Assembly (NCBI GenBank): GCA_020850375.1
Contig: JADZET010000425.1
Location: forward strand, 1-6,575
DNA from: Phycisphaeraceae bacterium
GTDB lineage: Bacteria > Planctomycetota > Phycisphaerae > Phycisphaerales > Phycisphaeraceae
Direction: 5' to 3'
DNA length: 6,575 nt
This document shows positions 1 through 6,336 of the stretch, one piece after another (position 1 is the stretch's first letter; each line of letters starts with the position of its first letter). A program made the translations under genes and the position numbers. The notes beneath the pieces are model-generated. The model was not told the origin of the DNA. It ran no database searches and saw only the letters and a list, made by a program, of their open reading frames with translations.

Positions 1-133
1 AGAGGTAGCCAAGGCCGCCGAGGATGCCCAGGACCAGGCCGATGACGCCCAGGACGGTGGGCCAGGAGGATTGGGGGGCGGGGGAGACGAAATTGGGAAC
101 GGTCGGAGGCATGAAGGTGGGGGTGCTGGACAT
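1..133 (-). CDS. Membrane protein, N-terminal part only (cut by window edge)
   Basis: The reading frame opens at an ATG on the minus strand (complement of 131-133) and runs without a stop to the left edge, giving 44 residues. A clear ribosome binding site, CAGGAG (complement of 140-145), lies 6 bases before the start and fixes it. The first 24 residues are rich in Pro, Ser and Thr and likely stay cytoplasmic. A hydrophobic stretch from about residue 25 (start WPTVLGVIGLVLG) is the beginning of a transmembrane segment with Gly-Ile-Leu-Gly packing. Short Pro/Ser tails followed by 'SWPTV' and a membrane helix are, from memory, common at the start of small multi-pass hypothetical proteins in planctomycetes, but no family can be named from this fragment. 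Its own promoter candidate sits about 100 bases upstream. That this is a coding start is fairly sure; the function is unknown. Confidence 0.75.
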   Translation of the reverse strand, partial: MSSTPTFMPPTVPNFVSPAPQSSWPTVLGVIGLVLGILGGLGYL

Positions 134-237
134 GATGGGCTCCTGGAAGGGACAAGGGACGATGCGTCGTGGGCGGGCGTCAGGGAAGAAGCGATCGCGG
201 TGACGCCGGCTCGGCAAGAGACGACAAGATGGTCATG

Positions 238-266
238 AGTATGAAGGAGGTCGGTGCGTCGGGCAA
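238..266 (-). promoter_or_regulatory. Promoter candidate for the truncated membrane gene
   Basis: Read on the minus strand, a -35-like TTGCCC (complement of 261-266) is followed after exactly 17 bases by a -10-like CATACT (complement of 238-243). Each hexamer matches the sigma-70 consensus at 4 of 6 positions. The expected transcript start, near 231, leaves a leader of roughly 100 bases before the ATG at 133. Support comes from a second element of the same design in front of the next minus-strand gene (1081-1109); the two share CCTCTTGC at the -35 and CATACTC at the -10. No experimental evidence is available. Confidence 0.4.
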
Positions 267-312
267 GAGGGATTTGGGATGGGGGATCGTTGAACGGGTG
301 AGCGGAAGGGAG

Positions 313-1044
313 TCAGGGCGATTGAGGTTGAGTGGCGACATCCGGGGGTTGTGAAGGCTCTGGCTCGAGGGGTGGAGCGACGGCGGGGTGGTCGTGGGTG
401 ACGGTGCGCGGGTCGGGGAGTGGGGCTAGGCTGAGGGTGGCGCGGAGGCGGTTTTGGGTTTCGAGTTCGTGGGGGAAGGCTTCCGGCTCAAATTGTTTGA
501 GACGGCCGTTGACGCAGCCGACGCAGAGTGGGATCGGATGGGGCCAGTTCTTCTGAGGACCACAGTGGAGGATGATGGTCCAGGCCTCGGGTGGCGCGGT
601 TCGGAAGTCCAGGCCGTGGTAGGTGAAGACGAAGTTGCCGAGGCGGTGGGCGATCACATTCTTGGGCATGGCGGCGGCCATGGCTGCCTGATGCTGGTCC
701 CTCTTGGCTTGGGGGAGGGCAACGAAATCTCTGAACGTCATCGAGTCTACGAGGATCGCATCGGGTGTGGCGTCGGAAGCGGGAAGAACGAATCCGCAGT
801 AGTCCGGATCCGTGTCGGTGTAGAGGCCGAACATCTCAATGGAATGGACAGGCCCATGGCCGTCATGGTCGAGGGCATAACTGTTCAGTGCAACGGCCAA
901 TCCCCTGGTTGCCGACATCTGCCTGACTCTGTCACGTGCCGCGTCGGCACGCGGGGCATGGCCAGAAAGAATGATTAGGACAACCATGACGAAGATGGCA
1001 AGGATCACACAAGTTGAAAGGATACGAATCAGGAACCTTCGCAT
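313..1044 (-). CDS. Membrane-anchored pseudopilin-like protein with Pro-rich tail
   Basis: This 243-residue protein starts at the ATG complementary to 1042-1044, with AGAAGGG 8 bases upstream. The open frame extends 96 codons further, but that part is Pro-rich, lacks a ribosome site and overlaps the pyrG start, so I reject it. Residues 1-7 are basic (MRRFLIR), 8-27 form one membrane helix, and 35-65 form a helix ending NSYALDHDGHGP. This resembles the segment after the membrane helix in planctomycete and verrucomicrobial pseudopilin-like proteins. Residues 137-146 and 152-195 follow the layout of the C-terminal half of that family, but the usual 'FADGHV' turn appears as C-V-N-G-R-L (177-182). 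Residues 208-243 are a Pro-rich tail. A typical prepilin cleavage site (Gly followed by Phe-Thr-x-x-Glu) is not visible, so it is probably a membrane-anchored extracytoplasmic protein. The role is unknown, and the family link is by eye. Confidence 0.8.
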   Translation of the reverse strand: MRRFLIRILSTCVILAIFVMVVLIILSGHAPRADAARDRVRQMSATRGLAVALNSYALDHDGHGPVHSIEMFGLYTDTDPDYCGFVLPASDATPDAILVDSMTFRDFVALPQAKRDQHQAAMAAAMPKNVIAHRLGNFVFTYHGLDFRTAPPEAWTIILHCGPQKNWPHPIPLCVGCVNGRLKQFEPEAFPHELETQNRLRATLSLAPLPDPRTVTHDHPAVAPPLEPEPSQPPDVATQPQSP

Positions 1045-1080
1045 GGCGAGATCCCTTCTGTGAACGAGGGGGTGAACTGG

Positions 1081-1109
1081 AGTATGGGATGAAGGTGGGT
1101 GGAGAGCAA
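1081..1109 (-). promoter_or_regulatory. Promoter candidate for the pseudopilin-like gene
   Basis: On the minus strand, TTGCTC (complement of 1104-1109) and CATACT (complement of 1081-1086) are separated by 17 bases. The predicted transcript start near 1074 gives a leader of about 30 bases, enough for the AGAAGGG ribosome site at 1053-1059. It duplicates the architecture of the element at 238-266: on the plus strand both read GAGTATG, 17 bases, then G(G/A)GCAAGAGG. The placement ahead of two separate genes in the same orientation makes a chance match less likely. Confidence 0.45.
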
Positions 1110-1185
1110 GAGGCGGGCATGGCAGGCGACCCGGGGCTTGCGCCACGGCTTGGAAGAGGGAGGGGGCGTAAGCTTCCGGGGGCGC

Positions 1186-1214
1186 TTGAATAAAGGTCGT
1201 CGGCGCGGTACGGT
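1186..1214 (+). promoter_or_regulatory. Weak promoter candidate for pyrG (leaderless start)
   Basis: TTGAAT (1186-1191) and TACGGT (1209-1214) are separated by 17 bases. The -35 matches consensus at 4 of 6 positions; the -10 keeps only the T-A...T core. Transcription would begin about 6-7 bases after the -10, at or next to the A of the ATG at 1220, so the mRNA would have essentially no leader. That would fit the lack of a purine-rich ribosome site in the 20 bases before the start. The evidence is spacing and position only, and another promoter further upstream is equally possible. Confidence 0.25.
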
Positions 1215-1219
1215 CGGTT

Positions 1220-3211
1220 ATGCCCTCCAAATCAGACAGCTCACGCGGCTCCCACGCGGATACCCCTAAAGCCAGCACTGTCCCCACCGCCGACTCGGCT
1301 GAAGCTCGGGCGAGGGGGGGGAATCCGTCCATTCAGGAACTGTTGGCCGAGGCTGGACATAAAACCCAGAGCTCGGAGTTCTTCAGCCCCGTGCCGCCGG
1401 GGTACCAGCGCGGACGGCATCGGTACGTGGCGGTGGTCGGGACTGTGATGAGCGGACTGGGCAAGGGGATCTTCTCGAGCTCGCTGGCGAAACTGCTCAA
1501 GGACAAGGGCCTGCGGGTCGCTCCGATCAAGATGGAGGGGTACCTCAACGTCGACTCGGGGACGCTCAACCCCTACCGGCACGGCGAGGTCTTCGTCCTG
1601 GACGATGGGATGGAGACGGACATGGACCTCGGCACGTACGAGCGGATGCTGGATCAGAACCTGACGCGTGAGAGCTTCACGACGTCGGGGCAGATCTACA
1701 CGCGGGTGCTGGACAAGGAACGGCTCGGGGGGTACCTCGGGCGCGACGTGCAGATGATCCCGCACGTGACGGGTGAGGTGAAGTACCTGCTGCGCGATCT
1801 GGCGATGAAGCAGAACGCGGACGTGGTGTTCGTGGAGGTGGGGGGGACGGCGGGTGACTTTGAGAACGGGTTTTATCTCGAGGCGTTGCGGCAATTGGCC
1901 TTCGAGGAGGGGGAGAACAGCGTGTGCTTCGTGGCGTTGACGTACATCATTGAGCCGCAGGCGCTGGGGGAGCAGAAGTCCAAGGCGGCGCAGATCGGGC
2001 TCAAGAAGCTGATGGAGGTGGGGATCCAGCCGCAGATCGTGGCGTGCCGGGCTCAGAAGCCGGTGGCGGAGTCGGCGATGCAGAAGATCGCGATGTTCAG
2101 CAACGTGCCGATCCGTCGGGTGTTCTCGATGCACGACCGCGAGTCGATCTACACGATCCCGGAGTCGATGCGTCAGGCGGGTCTGGACCGGGAGGTGCTG
2201 TCGCTGCTGGAGATCCACGACCGGGTGGACCAGTCGCACGAGGACGTGGCGCGGGAGACGTGGCGGGTGTTCGTGAGCCGGCTGACGGGCAAGCGGCGGT
2301 TCAAGGCCCGCGTGGGGATCACGGGCAAGTACGCGGCGCTGCGGGATGCTTACGCGTCGATCGACAAGGCCCTGGAGCACTGCGGGGCGCACCTGTCGTG
2401 CGAGATCGAGACGAAGTGGATCGACACGACGGAGATCGAGCCGGGGCAGGCGGCGTCGGCGGTGTCGGGGCTCGACGCGGTGATCGTGCCGGGGGGGTTC
2501 GGTTTCCGGGGGACGGAGTCGAAGATCGCGTGCGTGCGTTACTGCCGGGAGAACGCCTTGCCGTACCTGGGGATCTGCCTGGGGTTCCAGATGGCGGTGA
2601 TCGAGTTCGCGCGGAACGTGTGCGGGCTGCGTGACGCGGCGTCGACGGAGTTCGTGCCGGAGAGCGCCAACCCGGTGATCGACATCCTGCCGGAGCAGAA
2701 GAAGATCGAGGGTCTGGGCGGGAACATGCGGTTGGGGGGCAAGGACGTGCTGGTGTCGGCGCGGACGCTGGCGGCGTTTATCTATGACCAGGCGGGGTCT
2801 GAGGCGAACCACGTGACGCTGGGCAGGGGCGGGACGATCCGCGAGCGGTTCCGTCATCGGTACGAGGTGGACCCGCGGTACATCGAGACGCTCGAGCAGC
2901 ATGGATTGATCTTCTCGGGTCGGCATCCGGAGCATCCGATCATGCAGATCCTGGAGCTGCCGCTGAAGGAGCATCCTTACTTCATGGGGGCGCAGTTCCA
3001 TCCGGAGCTGACGAGCCGGCCGCTGCACCCGCAGCCGATGTTCATGGGTCTGGTGGCGGCGGCGATCCGTCACGCGCACCCGGACGTGCCGGGGGATCAG
3101 ATCAGCACGCGTTGGCTGCCTGGGCCGGGGGACGTGGCGGAGCGGGCGTCGTCGTCGAGCGTTCATGGCGAGGTGAAACTTCCGGGGGCGGGGGTGACGG
3201 CGGGGGCGTGA
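1220..3211 (+). CDS. pyrG: CTP synthase (glutamine hydrolysing), divergent form
   Basis: CTP synthase aminates UTP to CTP using ATP and ammonia from glutamine, the last step of pyrimidine nucleotide synthesis, in the cytoplasm. Residues 69-330 are the synthetase domain: P-loop G-T-V-M-S-G-L-G-K-G (74-83, Lys82), Lys104, the magnesium ligands Asp136 (ETDMDLG) and Glu206 (VFVEVGGT), and K-S-K-A-A-Q (253-258). Residues 363-618 are the class I glutamine amidotransferase: PGGFGFRG (424-431), nucleophile Cys453 in GICLG, Glu477 in STEFVP, RHRYEV (545-550), and His594/Glu596 in QFHPE. The core of about 550 residues matches the E. coli enzyme (545), but here there are about 68 extra N-terminal and 45 extra C-terminal residues. 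Two hallmark motifs differ: KLDPYINVDPGTM reads KMEGYLNVDSGTL, and KTKPTQHS reads KSKAAQIG. ATG 1220 is the only in-frame ATG before the P-loop; no good ribosome site precedes it, and GTG 1391 is an alternative. Confidence 0.95.
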   Translation: MPSKSDSSRGSHADTPKASTVPTADSAEARARGGNPSIQELLAEAGHKTQSSEFFSPVPPGYQRGRHRYVAVVGTVMSGLGKGIFSSSLAKLLKDKGLRVAPIKMEGYLNVDSGTLNPYRHGEVFVLDDGMETDMDLGTYERMLDQNLTRESFTTSGQIYTRVLDKERLGGYLGRDVQMIPHVTGEVKYLLRDLAMKQNADVVFVEVGGTAGDFENGFYLEALRQLAFEEGENSVCFVALTYIIEPQALGEQKSKAAQIGLKKLMEVGIQPQIVACRAQKPVAESAMQKIAMFSNVPIRRVFSMHDRESIYTIPESMRQAGLDREVLSLLEIHDRVDQSHEDVARETWRVFVSRLTGKRRFKARVGITGKYAALRDAYASIDKALEHCGAHLSCEIETKWIDTTEIEPGQAASAVSGLDAVIVPGGFGFRGTESKIACVRYCRENALPYLGICLGFQMAVIEFARNVCGLRDAASTEFVPESANPVIDILPEQKKIEGLGGNMRLGGKDVLVSARTLAAFIYDQAGSEANHVTLGRGGTIRERFRHRYEVDPRYIETLEQHGLIFSGRHPEHPIMQILELPLKEHPYFMGAQFHPELTSRPLHPQPMFMGLVAAAIRHAHPDVPGDQISTRWLPGPGDVAERASSSSVHGEVKLPGAGVTAGA

Positions 3212-3264
3212 TTCGAGGTGGAAGCGAGGTTGCCCATTTCTTTTCTTGGATGAGGAGAATGGAT

Positions 3265-4452
3265 GTGAGGCATCGAAGGTCGGTGTGGGTGCTGGCCGGG
3301 GCGATGGCGTGGGCGGGGGTCTGTGGGGGGCAGGCTTCCCAGGGGCAGGCTTCGGGGCCGGCAGAGACTTCCATGACGGCGGCGGACCAGGCGGCGCGGC
3401 AGAACGCGGCGCTGATCTATTGGATGGTCTGGGCGCAGCTGGAGGAGTCGGGCCAGGCGGACTGGGAGCTGGCGCAGGGGTGGACGTCGGGGCGGGTGAC
3501 GGAGGCGGCGTGGACGATGCTGCGTGAGGTCGGGCCGGTGCTGGACCTTGCGAAGCGGGGGCTGGATGAGCCGGTGTGCGTGTGGGGGGAGGGCGAGGCG
3601 TCGGTCGGGCCGGCGATGCCGGCGCCGCAGGTGCGGGTGTGTCGGAGGTTGGGGGGATTGTTCGCGTTGCGGATGCGGCATGGGCTGGAGGTGGGGCAGA
3701 ACCCGATCGGGGCGGCGGACGACGCGGCGGCGGCGCTGGGCTTGGCGCGGGCGGGTGCGGCGGACGCGATGCTGCTGGGGCAGGCGGGTGCGGCGGTGAT
3801 GACGCGTGGGGTGGTGGACGTGGTGGGGCGGAACATGGGTCGGTTCGACGCGGCGGCGGCGAGGCGTCTGGCGGGTCGGCTCGATGGGCTTGGCGCGGGG
3901 ACGTCGCTGGCTGAGGCGCTGCGGATGCAGGGGGCGGCGATGGCGGACTGGTCGGTCAAGCGGATCCAGGAGCATGATCGGTCGGCGTTGACGGCGGCGT
4001 GGGAGCAGTACGCGGGTGAGGATCGTGCCCGGCCGGTGGTGCACGCGGCGATCGCGAAGGACGACGAGCACGCGGCGGCGATGTTCGCCGAGCTCGGGGG
4101 GCTGCTCGAGGGGTATGCGCAGGCGGCGGAGAAGCCGGCGTGGGAGGCGATCGCGGCGGTGGGGGTGCTCGAGGCCGAGGCTGTGGAGCTGGCGAAGGAG
4201 AACCCGGTGGTGGGGCTGGTCGGGCCGCGGGCGGCGGCGATCATGCGGGCGGTGATCCGCGAGGAGGTTCGGCTGGGGATCCTGCGCGAGGTGGCGGCGG
4301 AGCGGGCGGGGATGAGCCAGGGGGATGGACTGAAGGATCCGGGGTCGGCGGAGGGGGAATTGGAAAAGGTCAGCGTCGGCGAGGGGGAGGTGGAGTATCG
4401 GTCTAAGTTGTTGATTGAGGGGCAGGCGGTGGGGGTGCGGGTGGGGGAGTGA
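3265..4452 (+). CDS. Secreted Ala-rich alpha-helical protein, unknown function
   Basis: This gene begins about 50 bases after pyrG. The GTG at 3265 is chosen because GAGGAG (3252-3257) lies 7 bases before it. ATG 3259 is too close to that site and ATG 3250 has none, but both are in frame and possible. The product is about 395 residues (400 from 3250). It opens with a basic stretch and hydrophobic core (RHRRSVWVLAGAMAWAGV), then Gly-Gly-Gln-Ala, a plausible Sec cleavage region; the Cys there lacks a proper lipobox. The rest is mostly predicted helix: NAALIYWMVWAQLEE, then W-rich and Cys-containing segments, LFALRMRHGLE, Ala-rich helices around ALGLARAGAADAML, and FDAAAARRLAGRLDGL. The order of an 'NAALxYW' helix, a 'VCxWG'-like turn and paired Ala/Leu-rich helices recalls exported helical-repeat proteins I associate with planctomycetes. 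No enzymatic motif is visible; the C-terminal 45 residues are polar and Glu/Gly-rich. Function unknown. Confidence 0.8.
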   Translation: MRHRRSVWVLAGAMAWAGVCGGQASQGQASGPAETSMTAADQAARQNAALIYWMVWAQLEESGQADWELAQGWTSGRVTEAAWTMLREVGPVLDLAKRGLDEPVCVWGEGEASVGPAMPAPQVRVCRRLGGLFALRMRHGLEVGQNPIGAADDAAAALGLARAGAADAMLLGQAGAAVMTRGVVDVVGRNMGRFDAAAARRLAGRLDGLGAGTSLAEALRMQGAAMADWSVKRIQEHDRSALTAAWEQYAGEDRARPVVHAAIAKDDEHAAAMFAELGGLLEGYAQAAEKPAWEAIAAVGVLEAEAVELAKENPVVGLVGPRAAAIMRAVIREEVRLGILREVAAERAGMSQGDGLKDPGSAEGELEKVSVGEGEVEYRSKLLIEGQAVGVRVGE

Positions 4453-4467
4453 ATCCCAGCTGATGCA

Positions 4468-4489
4468 CCCAGGCATGGCCATGCCTGGG
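4468..4489. repeat. 22-bp perfect palindrome between two co-directional genes
   Basis: The arm CCCAGGCATGG (4468-4478) is followed immediately by its exact reverse complement (4479-4489). As RNA it would fold into a 9-bp stem with a GGCC loop. It sits 15 bases after the stop of the secreted-protein gene and 36 bases before the start of the oxidoreductase gene. No run of T follows, so it is not a classic intrinsic terminator. It could be a dispersed repeat element, a transcript-end or processing hairpin, or a binding site for a dimeric regulator of the oxidoreductase gene. Confidence 0.75.
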
Positions 4490-4525
4490 CTTAGGTCGGC
4501 GTCAATCCGGTGGGAGACAGGTGGC

Positions 4526-6208
4526 ATGGTGATGTCGCAGGAGATGCGGGCGGACATTCTGATCGTGGGCGGGGGCGTGGGGGGTTGCGCGGCGGCGATG
4601 GCGGCGACGTCGATGGGGCGGAGCGTGGTGCTGACCGAGCCGACGGACTGGCTCGGCGGGCAGCTGACGTCGCAGGCGGTGCCGCCGGATGAGCACCCGT
4701 GGATCGAGCAGTTCGGGTGCACGGCGTTGTACCGGCGATATCGAGAGCTCGTCAGGGCGTATTACCGGGAGCACTACCCGCTGACGGCTGAGGCGATGTC
4801 GGATCGGCGGCTGAATCCGGGGAGGGGGCATGTGTCGCGGTTGTGCCATGAGCCGCGCGTGGGGGTGGCGGTGCTCGAGGGGATGCTGGCGTGGGCGCGG
4901 TCGCGGGGGCTGCTGCGGGTGCTGTTGGAGCATGAGCCGGCGTCGGCGTCGGTGACGGGGGATCGGGTGGAGGCGGTGACGCTGCGGGACTTGCGGACGA
5001 ACAAGCTCGTGACGGTGCGGGCGGATTATGTGCTCGATGCAACGGAGTTGGGGGATTTGCTGCCGCTGGCGGGGGTGGAGTATGTCAGCGGGGCGGAGAC
5101 GCGGGCCGAGACGGGGGAGCTGCACGCGGTGGCGGATGGAGATGGGCGCGTGGCGGGGCCAAGTAATGTGCAGAGCCTGACGTGGTGCATGGCGCTGGGG
5201 TTCGACCCGCGGAAGGATGAGGAGATCGGGGACGAGTATCTGATCGGCAAGCCGGCGCAGTACGAGCGATGGCGGGACACGACGCCGCGGCTGACGCCGC
5301 CGTGGTGCGGGCCGCTGCTGGGGTGGGACGCGTGCATGCCTTGGGATCTGAATCGGCTGCGGCGGTATGTGTTGCGGCCGGAGGAGCTTGGGCCGGGGCA
5401 GGCTTGCCTGTGGCTCTACCGGCGGATCCTGTGCGCGGATGTCTTGCGGGACGTGGGGTCGCAAGGAAAGAACTTCCGGGGGGAGGTGACGATCGCGAAT
5501 TGGCCTCAGAATGACTACTGGGAGGGGAACATCATCGACGTGCCCAAGGCCGAGGCGGGGCGATGCCTGGAGGAGGCGCGGCAGCTGTCGTTGAGCCTGC
5601 TGTGCTGGATGCAGACCGAGGCGCCGCGTCCGAAGGGGGGGTATGGGTATCGGGGGCTGCACCTTCGGCCGGATGTTGCGGGGACGGCGGATGGATTAGC
5701 GAAGGCGGCGTACATTCGCGAGTCTCGGCGGATCAAGGCGCTGTTCACGGCGACCGAGGCGCACGTGGGTGCGGAGATGCGTGGGGGGGTGGTGGCGCCG
5801 CCGCAGGTGAAGATGCCGGCGGGGGTGGGGGCGGAGTCGTTCTTCGACAGCGTGGGGGTGGGGTATTACCGGATCGACCTGCACCCGTCGACGGGGGGGG
5901 ACAACTACATCGACATCTCGAGCCTGCCTTACGAGATCCCGCTGGGGGCGCTGATCCCGCGGCGGGTGGAGAACGTGCTGGCGGCGTGCAAGAACCTCGG
6001 GGTGACGCACATCAGCAACGGATGCTACCGGCTGCACCCGACGGAGTGGAACATCGGGGAGTCGGCGGGGCACCTGGCGGCGTGGTGTCTGGAGAAGAAG
6101 ATCCCGCCGCGCGCGGTTCGGGAGCGGGCGGAGGAGTTGCGGGCGTTTCAGGAGCGGCTGACGTGGCGGGGCGTGGAATTGAGGTGGCCGGGGGTTGGTC
6201 CGGTCTAG
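4526..6208 (+). CDS. FAD-dependent oxidoreductase (FAD_oxidored, PF12831-like)
   Basis: This is a 560-residue predicted flavoprotein. The ATG at 4526 has GGAG 9 bases upstream; ATG 4532, with AGGTGG 7 bases upstream, is an equally good start, and the longer open frame shows no conserved features. An N-terminal Rossmann motif, ILIVGGGVGGCAAAMAA (11-27), binds the ADP part of FAD, with Glu38 after the second strand and the family-typical TDWLGGQLTSQAVPP (40-54). ATELGDLLPLAG (172-183) and, near the C-terminus, IPLGALIPRRVENVLAACKN followed by GVTHISNGCYRLHPTEWNIGESAG (492-515), complete the flavin-binding fold. There is no signal peptide or membrane segment, so it is probably cytoplasmic. Related proteins, often labelled 'FAD-dependent oxidoreductase' or wrongly 'xanthan lyase', are common in planctomycetes, acidobacteria and verrucomicrobia; the substrate is generally unknown. 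It is 73 bases downstream of the secreted-protein gene, possibly in the same transcript. Confidence 0.92.
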   Translation: MVMSQEMRADILIVGGGVGGCAAAMAATSMGRSVVLTEPTDWLGGQLTSQAVPPDEHPWIEQFGCTALYRRYRELVRAYYREHYPLTAEAMSDRRLNPGRGHVSRLCHEPRVGVAVLEGMLAWARSRGLLRVLLEHEPASASVTGDRVEAVTLRDLRTNKLVTVRADYVLDATELGDLLPLAGVEYVSGAETRAETGELHAVADGDGRVAGPSNVQSLTWCMALGFDPRKDEEIGDEYLIGKPAQYERWRDTTPRLTPPWCGPLLGWDACMPWDLNRLRRYVLRPEELGPGQACLWLYRRILCADVLRDVGSQGKNFRGEVTIANWPQNDYWEGNIIDVPKAEAGRCLEEARQLSLSLLCWMQTEAPRPKGGYGYRGLHLRPDVAGTADGLAKAAYIRESRRIKALFTATEAHVGAEMRGGVVAPPQVKMPAGVGAESFFDSVGVGYYRIDLHPSTGGDNYIDISSLPYEIPLGALIPRRVENVLAACKNLGVTHISNGCYRLHPTEWNIGESAGHLAAWCLEKKIPPRAVRERAEELRAFQERLTWRGVELRWPGVGPV

Positions 6209-6241
6209 TTGGTCGATCAGTCGGCGCTTGGATTGGGTCTG

Positions 6242-6264
6242 CCCCCATGGCCGGCGGCTGGGGG
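6242..6264 (+). terminator. G/C hairpin, weak terminator candidate
   Basis: CCCCCA (6242-6247) pairs with TGGGGG (6259-6264) around an 11-base loop that can itself fold further (GCC-GGC-GGC). It lies 33 bases after the oxidoreductase stop codon, where the end of the plus-strand unit is expected. The following bases are G-rich rather than a T run, so it would be an atypical terminator if it works at all. A separate 10-bp palindrome (CCTCATGAGG, 6279-6288) follows. Confidence 0.25.
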
Positions 6265-6336
6265 GGTGGTGGTGTTGACCTCATGAGGCGTGAAAGAGGG
6301 GCGGTGGAAAGGCACGCCGAGGGATGAAGCCACATT

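Noticed and set aside
191..198. GCGATCGC octamer resembling the cyanobacterial HIP1 repeat
   Set aside because: It is a single copy, easily expected by chance in GC-rich DNA, and nothing else in the window suggests a cyanobacterium.
454..978. Plus-strand open frame of 174 codons antisense to the pseudopilin-like gene
   Set aside because: The minus strand has the better start, ribosome site, membrane helix and family-like layout. The plus-strand product has no recognisable feature.
1045..1332. Upstream extension of the pseudopilin-like gene to a start at 1332
   Set aside because: It would overlap the first 113 bases of pyrG and place a Pro-rich segment before a clear membrane-anchor N-terminus. 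The internal ATG at 1044 has a proper ribosome site.
1241..3166. Long minus-strand open frame (641 codons) opposite the CTP synthase gene
   Set aside because: Its translation is an Arg/His/Pro/Leu-rich low-complexity sequence, typical of the antisense of a GC-rich gene. The opposite strand encodes a clearly recognisable CTP synthase throughout.
3112..3264. Start of the secreted protein at 3112, inside the end of pyrG
   Set aside because: It would add about 50 Gly-rich residues in front of a clear signal peptide, and no ribosome site favours it.
4419..4447. Possible G-quadruplex (four G runs) at the end of the secreted-protein gene
   Set aside because: One loop is 8 bases, and runs of G are frequent across the strongly G-biased plus strand, so it does not stand out from background.
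3163..4722. Long minus-strand open frame (519 codons) opposite the secreted protein and the oxidoreductase start
   Set aside because: It is Arg/Pro/His-rich and spans parts of two real plus-strand genes and their intergenic palindrome, with no domain or ribosome site.
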